DNA from: Arthrobacter russicus | Lineage (GTDB): Bacteria > Actinomycetota > Actinomycetes > Actinomycetales > Micrococcaceae | DNA length: 64,000 bases | Direction: 5' to 3' | Assembly: GCF_031454135.1 (NCBI RefSeq) | Contig: NZ_JAVDQF010000001.1 | Location: forward strand, 1,302,001-1,366,000 | In this document: positions 9,263 through 16,308 of the stretch, piece by piece | Layout of the letters: every line of letters starts with the position of its first letter | Numbering within the stretch: the first letter of the stretch is position 1 | The notes under the pieces: model-generated | What the model was told of the DNA's origin: nothing | What the model saw: the letters and a program-made list of their open reading frames with translations, nothing else | Database searches by the model: none | Made by a program: the position numbers and the translations under genes

Positions 9263-11020
9263 ATGAGCCCGATCAGCCCAGAGTTGCTCGCCCGTGCCCG
9301 CGATTGGGCGGCCAGCGACCCGGATCCAGCCACCGCGGCAGAACTCGACGCGTTGCTCGAAGCGGCAGTGCTCGAGGACGCCGACGCTGATGCCGCCGTG
9401 ATCGCCCAGGCCCGGCAGGAACTGGCCGACGCCTTCAGTGGCACCTTGCAATTCGGCACCGCAGGATTGCGTGCCGCCCTGGGACCTGGCCCCAATCGGA
9501 TGAACCGGGTCGTGGTTCGCCGGGCTGCCGCCGGTTTCGCCGCATTCTTGCTGGACACCGCTGCAGCGGCGTCGGAACCGTACCGGCCGCGCACCGTCGT
9601 CGGCTTCGATGCACGGCACAATTCCGATGTCTTCGCCCGGGAAACCGCCGCGATCCTCACCGCGGCCGGAATCGAAACCTTTCTGATGCCCGCGGCGCTG
9701 CCCACTCCGTTGCTGGCTTTCGCGGTACGCGCGCTCGGTTGCGAAGGCGGGGTCATGGTGACCGCCAGCCACAACCCGCCGCAGGACAACGGCTACAAGG
9801 TGTACCTGGGCGGCCGTGCGGTGGACGACGCAGGCCGGGGCGCCCAGATCGTCGCGCCCTTCGACACGCTGATCGCCGAACGGATCGCGGCGGTCGGACC
9901 GCTCGAGTCGATTCCGCTGGCCGAATCCGGCTGGGCCGCGGTGGCCCCGGAAATCATCGCGGCCTACCGGCAGGGCCTGGTCGAGCTGCTGCAGCCGGCC
10001 CAGTTCCCCGCCCGCGACCTGAACATCGTGTTAACCCCGATGCACGGAGTGGGTGGCGAAACCGCGGTCCAGGTCCTGCAGGCCGGCGGCTTCGCCGAGG
10101 TGCTGCTGGTCGCCGCCCAAGCAACCCCGGATCCGAGCTTCCCGACGGTGTCCTTCCCCAACCCGGAGGAACCGGGGGCGCTCGACCTGGCCTTGCAGAC
10201 CGCATCGGAAGTCGACGCCGACCTGGTGATCGCGAACGACCCCGACGCCGATCGCGCGGCGGTTGCTGCGCTCGATCCGCTCACCGGGCAATGGCGGATG
10301 CTCCGCGGCGACGAAGTGGGCGCACTGCTCGGCGCGCACCTGGTGGCCCGGGCCGGCACGGAGTCCGGTGAAGCACCGCGCGGGGTCTTCGCGAACTCGA
10401 TCGTCTCCTCCCGGTTGCTGGCGAAAATCGCCGCCGCCAACGGCTTCGCGCACGTGGAAACGCTCACCGGGTTCAAATGGATTTCCCGGGTGCCCGGCTT
10501 GGACTACGGCTACGAGGAGGCTCTGGGCTATTGCGTAGCGCCCGGCCTGGTCCGGGACAAAGACGGGATTTCCGCGGCTTTGCTGATCGCCGAGCTGGCC
10601 GCGCAGGCCAAAGCCGAGGGCCGGACGCTGTTCGACGTGCTGGACGATCTGGCCGCCCGCTTCGGCTTGCACGTTTCGGACCAGCTCAGCGTGCGGGTCG
10701 CGGACTTGGGCCTGCTGGGCGCGATGATGAACCGGTTGCGGGAGCACGGGCCGGACAGCTTCGGCGGCTCTCCGGTGGAGACCGCAGTTGACCTCGCGAT
10801 CGGCTCGGATCAGCTGCCGCCCACCGACGGCTTGCTCTACCTGACCAAGGACAACACCCGGGTGATCATCCGGCCCAGCGGCACCGAGCCGAAGCTGAAG
10901 TGCTACCTCGAGGTGATCGTGCCGGTGGACTCGGCAGCTGATCTCGCCGAAGCCAGGCAGCAGGCCCGGACCGCCTTGGACGCGGTGCTGGAAGACGTCC
11001 GGGAAGCCCTGGGCCTCTGA
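9263..11020 (+). CDS. Phosphosugar mutase (phosphomannomutase/phosphoglucomutase superfamily, PmmB-like)
   Basis: 585 residues, the long form of the alpha-D-phosphohexomutase family. The catalytic phosphoserine is Ser169 in TASHNPPQDNGYKVY; the metal loop is NDPDADRAA; the sugar-binding loop is GFKWISR...YEEALGY; and the phosphate-binding loop RPSGTEPKLKCY is near the C terminus. It interconverts 1- and 6-phosphates of hexoses, but lying between purine nucleoside phosphorylase and DeoC it may convert (deoxy)ribose-1-phosphate to the 5-phosphate. That role is inferred from context only. ATG 9263 follows TAGGTT (9251-9256) by six bases with no ribosome site, so it is probably leaderless. Confidence 0.92.
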   Translation: MSPISPELLARARDWAASDPDPATAAELDALLEAAVLEDADADAAVIAQARQELADAFSGTLQFGTAGLRAALGPGPNRMNRVVVRRAAAGFAAFLLDTAAAASEPYRPRTVVGFDARHNSDVFARETAAILTAAGIETFLMPAALPTPLLAFAVRALGCEGGVMVTASHNPPQDNGYKVYLGGRAVDDAGRGAQIVAPFDTLIAERIAAVGPLESIPLAESGWAAVAPEIIAAYRQGLVELLQPAQFPARDLNIVLTPMHGVGGETAVQVLQAGGFAEVLLVAAQATPDPSFPTVSFPNPEEPGALDLALQTASEVDADLVIANDPDADRAAVAALDPLTGQWRMLRGDEVGALLGAHLVARAGTESGEAPRGVFANSIVSSRLLAKIAAANGFAHVETLTGFKWISRVPGLDYGYEEALGYCVAPGLVRDKDGISAALLIAELAAQAKAEGRTLFDVLDDLAARFGLHVSDQLSVRVADLGLLGAMMNRLREHGPDSFGGSPVETAVDLAIGSDQLPPTDGLLYLTKDNTRVIIRPSGTEPKLKCYLEVIVPVDSAADLAEARQQARTALDAVLEDVREALGL

Positions 11021-11083
11021 GCCGGCGGCCGCGCCCGGCCCGATCGCGGATCCGCGGCGGCAAACATCTGGAAGAATGAACCC

Positions 11084-11758
11084 ATGACCGAGAACATTGC
11101 CAGCTTCATCGACCACACCCTGCTCAAGCCGGAAGCTTCGGAGGCCGATGTGCTCCGGGTCTGCGCCGAAGCCGTGCAATACGGTTTCAAGTCGGTGTGC
11201 GTCAACCCGGTCTGGGTCAAAACCGTGCACCGGGCGCTGCGCGAATCCGCAGTCCTGACCTGCTCGGTCGTCGGCTTCCCGCTCGGCGCCACGCCCACCG
11301 ACGTCAAAGTCTTCGAAGCCCGCGGCGCGACCCTGGACGGCGCGGACGAAGTCGACATGGTGCTCAACATCGCCAATGCCCGGGCCGGCGACCACGGCGC
11401 GCTCGTGGACGACATTGCCGCGGTGGCCGAGGCTGTGCATGCCGGCGGTGCGATCCTGAAGGTGATCATCGAGACCTCGCTGCTCGACGACGAGCAGAAG
11501 GTACTGGCCTGCCGGGCCGCAGTCGAGGCCGGTGCCGACTTCGTGAAAACCTCCACCGGCTTCAACGGCGGCGGCGCGACTGCGGCCGACGTCGAGCTGA
11601 TGCGGGCCACCGTCGGACCATCGGTGGGGGTCAAAGCCTCGGGTGGCGTCCGCAGCCGGGAAGACGCCGAGAGCATGATCGCGGCCGGCGCGAACCGGAT
11701 CGGGGCAAGTTCCGGCATCGCGATCGTCGGCGGCGGCACCGGTGCCAGTTCGTACTGA
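11084..11758 (+). CDS. deoC: Deoxyribose-phosphate aldolase
   Basis: 224 residues. A class I aldolase that splits 2-deoxyribose-5-phosphate into glyceraldehyde-3-phosphate and acetaldehyde. IDHTLLKPEA opens the barrel, DEVDMVLNI carries the proton-relay aspartate, the Schiff-base lysine is Lys155 in VKTSTGF, and a second lysine lies in VGVKASGGVR; the phosphate site is GASSG. The length is typical. It completes the nucleoside salvage group with the two upstream genes. ATG 11084 is preceded by AAGAAT and the six bases GAACCC, the same spacer as before the mutase, and lacks a Shine-Dalgarno. Confidence 0.95.
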   Translation: MTENIASFIDHTLLKPEASEADVLRVCAEAVQYGFKSVCVNPVWVKTVHRALRESAVLTCSVVGFPLGATPTDVKVFEARGATLDGADEVDMVLNIANARAGDHGALVDDIAAVAEAVHAGGAILKVIIETSLLDDEQKVLACRAAVEAGADFVKTSTGFNGGGATAADVELMRATVGPSVGVKASGGVRSREDAESMIAAGANRIGASSGIAIVGGGTGASSY

Positions 11759-11822
11759 TCCGTCCTGCGGCGATGCCGATTTGGCTTTAGAATTGTTCCG
11801 ACCCCGAACCCAGGAGGAAACC

Positions 11823-12077
11823 ATGTCCGGTAACGAACCCGAGCGCGAAAACAGTTTGACCCAATCGGTGATCCTTTTCATCGTCTTCTTCGCCATTTTC
11901 CTCGGTGGCGTTTTCGCCTTCTCCTTCGGCAGCCTGCACAATGTCTGGCCGTTCGCGATCGGTATCGCCTTGTTCTTCCTCTCAGTCTGGATTCCGCAGA
12001 CCTTCATGGGCCGCTCGGACACCGGAAGCGATGCTGAAGTCGCCACGGAGCACCGCAAGCCGGTACGCGGCCACTGA
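11823..12077 (+). CDS. Small membrane protein, unknown function
   Basis: 84 residues with two closely spaced hydrophobic segments (about residues 14-34 and 38-57) and charged ends; the tail is hydrophilic (SDTGSDAEVATEHRK). I do not recognise a named family, though short two-helix proteins of this kind are frequent in Arthrobacter-like genomes. The ATG at 11823 has an excellent ribosome site (AGGAGG), which argues that it is real, and TTTAGAAT about 35 bases upstream could be its -10. The mycothione reductase gene follows after 61 bases. Confidence 0.75.
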   Translation: MSGNEPERENSLTQSVILFIVFFAIFLGGVFAFSFGSLHNVWPFAIGIALFFLSVWIPQTFMGRSDTGSDAEVATEHRKPVRGH

Positions 12078-12138
12078 TCTCCCGATCCCGGGCCGGGCCA
12101 CGGAATCCGGGAAACCTTCGAGCCGGCGAGGCAGCACC

Positions 12139-13581
12139 ATGCATTTCGATCTCATCGTGATCGGCTCCGGGTCCGGCAACAGCATTTTGACGCCGGACTG
12201 GCAGGGCAAAAAAGTCGCCATCGTCGAAGCCGGGGTCTTCGGCGGCACCTGTCTGAATATGGGCTGCATCCCGACCAAGATGTACGTCTACCCGTCGCTG
12301 CTGGCCTGGCAGGCCGGCGTCGAAGGGCCTCCGCTGGGCGTGCGCACCCGGTTCGACGGTGTGCAATGGGCCCAGCTCCGGGACCGCATCTTCGGTCGGA
12401 TCGACCCGATCTCCGCCGGTGGACGCGATTACCGCGCCAATGCTGAACACGTCACCCTGATCGAGGAGCGGGTCCGGTTCACCGGCCCCAAAACCCTGGT
12501 CACGGACCGCGGTTCGGTGCTCACCGCGGAGCAGATCGTGATCGCCGCAGGCTCCGCAGCGCAACTTCCGCAGGTCCCCGGAATCGAGCTGCCACAAGTG
12601 CACACCTCGGACACCGTGATGCGGATCGATGACCTGCCGGAGCGGGTGCTGGTGGTCGGCGGCGGAGTGGTGGCCGCCGAGTTCGCCTCGCTGTTCGCCG
12701 GATTCGGCGCCGCGGTCACCCAGCTGGTCCGCGGAAATGCCTTGTTGCGGGCCAAAGACCGGATCGTCTCGGAGAAGTTCACCGAAGCCGCCCGGCAGCA
12801 GTGGCGGCTGGAGACCGGACAGGAATTGCACTCGATCGCGGCAAGCAACGGGCCGGACGGAGCCGGCCGGGCGGTCCGTGTGCGGACCGCCCGGCAAACC
12901 GGCGGTCCCGGGCTCGAGGAGGACTTCGATCTGGTGCTGGTCGCGATCGGACGCAAGGCCGCAACTGCGGGCTTGGACGTCGCTGCAGCCGGATTCGATA
13001 CCGGTCCGAGCGGGATTCTGCTGGTCGACGAATTCCAGCGCGTGCTCAGTGCCGGGCAACCGGTCCCCGGCGTGTGGGCGCTGGGCGATATCGCCAACGA
13101 TTACCAGCTCAAACACGTGGCCAACCACGAGGCCCGGATCGTCGCGCACAATGCGGCGCATCCGGACGACCTGCGTGCCGCCAACCACCGGGCAGTGCCC
13201 GAGGCGGTGTTTTCTTATCCGCAGATCGCGACGGTCGGCATGACCGGCACCGAGGCCGCCGCCCATGCGGCCGAGAGCGGAGTCGAGGTCGTCGAATACG
13301 TCCAGGACTTCGGCGGCACCGCCTACGGTTGGGCGATGGAAGACCGCACCTCGGTGGCCAAGGTGATCGCCGAACGCGGCTCCCGGCGCTTGCTCGGGGC
13401 GCATATCGTGGGCCCCGAGGCTTCGATGCTGATCCAGCCCCTGGTCCAGGCCCTGGCGTTCGGCACCGATCTGCGCGAGTTCAGCCGCGGCCAGTACTGG
13501 ATCCATCCGGCGCTGACCGAAGTGGTCGAAAACGCGGTCCTCGGACTGGATTTGGCGAGCCGCTCCGACGATCCGCTCTAA
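12139..13581 (+). CDS. mtr: Mycothione reductase
   Basis: 480 residues. It reduces mycothiol disulphide with NADPH, maintaining the thiol buffer unique to Actinobacteria. FAD-binding IVIGSGSGNS lies at the N terminus, the redox-active pair is Cys38/Cys43 in GGTCLNMGCIPTK, NADPH-binding VVGGGVVAAEFASLF follows, and the C-terminal catalytic His-Glu is His456/Glu461 in HPALTEVVE. GSGSGNS with an Asn, rather than the usual GxGxxG, is typical of the mycothione branch. The ATG at 12139 has only a weak GAGG upstream. A 13-bp perfect inverted repeat lies inside the coding region at 12866-12895, in an Arg-rich loop. Confidence 0.93.
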   Translation: MHFDLIVIGSGSGNSILTPDWQGKKVAIVEAGVFGGTCLNMGCIPTKMYVYPSLLAWQAGVEGPPLGVRTRFDGVQWAQLRDRIFGRIDPISAGGRDYRANAEHVTLIEERVRFTGPKTLVTDRGSVLTAEQIVIAAGSAAQLPQVPGIELPQVHTSDTVMRIDDLPERVLVVGGGVVAAEFASLFAGFGAAVTQLVRGNALLRAKDRIVSEKFTEAARQQWRLETGQELHSIAASNGPDGAGRAVRVRTARQTGGPGLEEDFDLVLVAIGRKAATAGLDVAAAGFDTGPSGILLVDEFQRVLSAGQPVPGVWALGDIANDYQLKHVANHEARIVAHNAAHPDDLRAANHRAVPEAVFSYPQIATVGMTGTEAAAHAAESGVEVVEYVQDFGGTAYGWAMEDRTSVAKVIAERGSRRLLGAHIVGPEASMLIQPLVQALAFGTDLREFSRGQYWIHPALTEVVENAVLGLDLASRSDDPL

Positions 13582-13596
13582 CCGCGCCAACCCCAC

Positions 13597-13672
13597 CCAG
13601 GCCCGTCCAATTGCCCGGTTCGGTGGGCACAGACATCTGTGCCCACCGATGCTCCGGATTGGACGGGCCTGG
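13597..13672. repeat. 76-base nested palindrome (possible terminator or repeat element)
   Basis: Outer arms of 15 bases (13597-13611 and 13658-13672, CCAGGCCCGTCCAAT and its complement) pair perfectly, as do inner arms of 13 bases (13621-13633 and 13636-13648, CGGTGGGCACAGA and its complement). It starts 16 bases after the mycothione reductase stop. It may terminate that transcript, but the length, symmetry and lack of a T-run are unlike an ordinary terminator. Its left 28 bases resemble a sequence at 31357-31384 (23 of 28 identical). Confidence 0.7.
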
Positions 13673-13839
13673 TGCGGCCGTGCATTTGCGGGCTGCGAAT
13701 TGGTCCGCGACGGCGCCGCACCGATACGGCTTGAAGGCCGGCGGCAATACCGGGATACTCTCTCCAAGAGTCTTGCGCCAATGCGTCGGCCAGGGGAACC
13801 GGGCCGCTGCGGGCACTCGCAACTACAAGGAGGTAGTCG

Positions 13840-15201
13840 GTGCATTCATCCGTCCAGAAACCGGGCTCGGCGTCCGGGCAGCAGAAGAATCGCGGGCTCC
13901 GGCAAGTCGTCGCCGCCTCGATGGCCGGCACGGTGGTCGAATGGTACGAATTCTTCCTCTACGCCACGGCTGCGACCCTGGTCTTCGGAAAGGTCTTCTT
14001 CCCGGATACCGGGAATGAGCTGGACGGGATCATCAAAGCCTTCCTGACCTACGCCGTCGGCTTCGTGGCCAGACCGATCGGCGGCATCGTGTTCGGCCAT
14101 TTCGGCGACAAGTACGGCCGCAAGCACTTGCTGCAGCTCGCGATCATCCTGGTCGGGGCGACCACCTTTTTGATGGGCTGCCTGCCCAGCTTCGCCCAGG
14201 CCGGATACCTGGCACCGATTCTGCTGGTGGTCCTGCGCTTCCTCCAGGGGTTCGCCGTGGGCGGCGAATGGGGCGGCGCGGTGCTTCTGGTCGCGGAGCA
14301 CTCCCCGGACAAGGAACGGGGATTCTGGTCCAGCTGGCCGCAAGCCGCAGTCCCGGCAGGGAATCTGCTGGCCACCGTGGTACTGCTGGTGCTCTCCTGG
14401 GCGCTCTCCCCCGAGGCGTTCCTGTCCTGGGGCTGGCGAATCGGCTTCTGGCTCTCCGTGGTGATCGTAGTGATCGGCTACTACATCCGGTCCCGGATCA
14501 CCGATGCGCCGATTTTCCAAGAGGCCAAGCGGGAGCTGGAACAGAACAAGAGCGCCGGCTATGGGGTCGTCGAGGTCTTCCGCCGATACCCCCGGGGCGT
14601 GTTCACCGCCATGGGGCTGCGGGTGGGCGAAAACATCCTTTATTACATGGTGGTCACCTTCTCGATCACCTATTTGAAGACGCAGCTGAAAATGGACACC
14701 TCGGTGATCCTGGTGCTATTGCTGGGCGCGCACCTGCTGCAGTTCGTGGTCGTGCCGATCGTCGGGCGGTTGACCGACCGCGTGGGCCGGCGGCCGCTCT
14801 ACGCGCTCGGCGCCGTGCTGATGATCGTTTGGGCTTTCGCGAGCTTCCCGTTGTTCGACACGAAGAACAACGGGATCATCCTGCTCACCGTCTGCCTCGG
14901 TCTGCTGGTGCACTCGTTGATGTACGCCGGGCAGCCGGCGATCATGGCGGAGATGTTCCCCACCCGGATGCGCTATTCGGGGGTGTCCCTGGGCTATCAG
15001 GTGACCTCGATCGTGGCCGGCTCGCTCGCCCCCGTGATTGCGGCCTCGCTCCTGGACCGGTTCGGCTCCTGGGTCCCGGTTGCGATCTACATGACGGTGG
15101 CTGCGGCGATCACTTTGGTGGCCGTCTACTTCTTGCGGGAGACCCGGGGCAGCTCGCTGCAGGAGCTGGACGAATTGGACCGGCAGCGGCATCCGGCCTG
15201 A
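13840..15201 (+). CDS. MFS transporter, metabolite:H+ symporter (MHS) family
   Basis: 453 residues, about 12 membrane segments. It has the MHS start motif GTVVEWYEFFLYATAATLVF, the inter-helix loop FGHFGDKYGRKHLL, the helix-4 motif RFLQGFAVGGEWGGAVLLVAE and, halfway along, the repeated loop VGRLTDRVGRRPLY. It is a proton-coupled importer of an organic acid or zwitterion. The GTG at 13840 has AAGGAGG seven bases upstream. It is a paralogue of the transporter at 3279-4676. The next gene is 3-hydroxyisobutyrate dehydrogenase, 97 bases on, so a branched-chain organic acid is a possible substrate; this is weak inference. Confidence 0.88.
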   Translation: MHSSVQKPGSASGQQKNRGLRQVVAASMAGTVVEWYEFFLYATAATLVFGKVFFPDTGNELDGIIKAFLTYAVGFVARPIGGIVFGHFGDKYGRKHLLQLAIILVGATTFLMGCLPSFAQAGYLAPILLVVLRFLQGFAVGGEWGGAVLLVAEHSPDKERGFWSSWPQAAVPAGNLLATVVLLVLSWALSPEAFLSWGWRIGFWLSVVIVVIGYYIRSRITDAPIFQEAKRELEQNKSAGYGVVEVFRRYPRGVFTAMGLRVGENILYYMVVTFSITYLKTQLKMDTSVILVLLLGAHLLQFVVVPIVGRLTDRVGRRPLYALGAVLMIVWAFASFPLFDTKNNGIILLTVCLGLLVHSLMYAGQPAIMAEMFPTRMRYSGVSLGYQVTSIVAGSLAPVIAASLLDRFGSWVPVAIYMTVAAAITLVAVYFLRETRGSSLQELDELDRQRHPA

Positions 15202-15298
15202 CCGTCCCCGGCCAGGTCCGCCCCGTTTCCGGCGCGTTGCTGCGCCCCGGCGGAAGCCCTTAGAGTGAGGGCATCAACGACGATCGAGGGAGCTTCTG

Positions 15299-16201
15299 AT
15301 GGCGGTATATGCGTGGATCGGGCTGGGCAACATGGGCGGGCCGATGACCCGGAACCTGGTCGAGGCGGGGCATTCGGTCCGCGGCGTGGATCTCGACCCG
15401 GGTGCCCGTGCCGCTGCCGCAGCGGGCGGCGTCCAGATTGCCGGGTCGGTGGCCCAGGCCGTCGAAGGCGCCGATGCGGTGTTCACCATGTTGCCCAAGG
15501 GCGAGCACGTCCGGGCGGTTTTCGCCGAGGTACTGGCCGCGGCAGATCCTTCAGCCCTGCTGCTGGACAGCTCCACGGTGGACATCGAGACGTCGAAACA
15601 CTGCCATGAATCGGCGGCCGCGGCCGGATTCCGATTCGTCGACGCCCCGGTCTCCGGTGGGATCAGCGGTGCGGCGGCGGCCAGCCTGTGTTTCATGCTC
15701 GGCGGCGAGGCCGATGCGGTCCAGGCCGCGGCCGGATTCGTGGAACCGATGTCCGGGAAGACCATTGCAGCCGGTGGGCCGACCGCCGGCATCGCGGCGA
15801 AAATCTGCAACAACATGATGTTGTTCATCGACTTGATGGCGGCCTCCGAGGGTTCGCAGCTGGCCGAGCACCTCGGCTTGGACCCGCAGGTCTTCTGGGA
15901 GATCGCCTCAGTTTCCTCCGGACGGTCTTGGGCCCAGCAGACCTGGTATCCGGTACCGGACGTCGTGCCGAGTTCGGCGGCGAACCACAACTTCGAGGCC
16001 ACCTTCCGCGTGGATTTGGCCCGCAAGGACATCGGCCTGGCCCTCGAGGCGGGTGAGCGCACCGGAGTGAAGCTGCCCGCGGCCGAATTGGCCCGGGGGC
16101 ATTTCGATGCGCTGATCGCCGAAGGCCTCGCGGACAAAGACTGCTCGCTCATGGTCAAACAGGTATCCCCCGACGGCACGGTGCGCGGCTACACGCCCTG
16201 A
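15299..16201 (+). CDS. mmsB: 3-hydroxyisobutyrate dehydrogenase
   Basis: 300 residues of the beta-hydroxyacid dehydrogenase family. It oxidises 3-hydroxyisobutyrate to methylmalonate semialdehyde in valine breakdown. The N-terminal dinucleotide motif is GLGNMGGPMTRNL, the substrate-binding motif DAPVSGGISGA, and the catalytic lysine is Lys168 in GIAAKICNNMMLF. WYPVPDVVPSSAANHNF and FRVDLARKDIGLA in the helical domain are typical of MmsB. ATG 15299 has GAGGGAG seven bases upstream and TAGAGT at about 15261 as a candidate -10. No other valine-degradation genes are in the window. Confidence 0.9.
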   Translation: MAVYAWIGLGNMGGPMTRNLVEAGHSVRGVDLDPGARAAAAAGGVQIAGSVAQAVEGADAVFTMLPKGEHVRAVFAEVLAAADPSALLLDSSTVDIETSKHCHESAAAAGFRFVDAPVSGGISGAAAASLCFMLGGEADAVQAAAGFVEPMSGKTIAAGGPTAGIAAKICNNMMLFIDLMAASEGSQLAEHLGLDPQVFWEIASVSSGRSWAQQTWYPVPDVVPSSAANHNFEATFRVDLARKDIGLALEAGERTGVKLPAAELARGHFDALIAEGLADKDCSLMVKQVSPDGTVRGYTP

Positions 16202-16216
16202 GCATGCGTTGCCCCG

Positions 16217-16299
16217 GAAGCACCGTCCGCGGATCGTGTTTTCCGGACCGCTGAGCGGCCCATTCCACAGGGAAACCTTCAATCCGCGGACTCTGCTTC
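16217..16299. terminator. Long imperfect inverted repeat between convergent genes
   Basis: GTCCGCGGAT (16225-16234) pairs perfectly with ATCCGCGGAC (16282-16291); beyond two mismatches GAAGCA (16217-16222) pairs with TGCTTC (16294-16299). A small CCGCT/AGCGG hairpin lies inside the loop. It fills the gap between the converging dehydrogenase and mfd genes, where a bidirectional terminator is expected. There is no clear T-run on either strand. Confidence 0.5.
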
Positions 16300-16308
16300 T
16301 GCCCGGGA

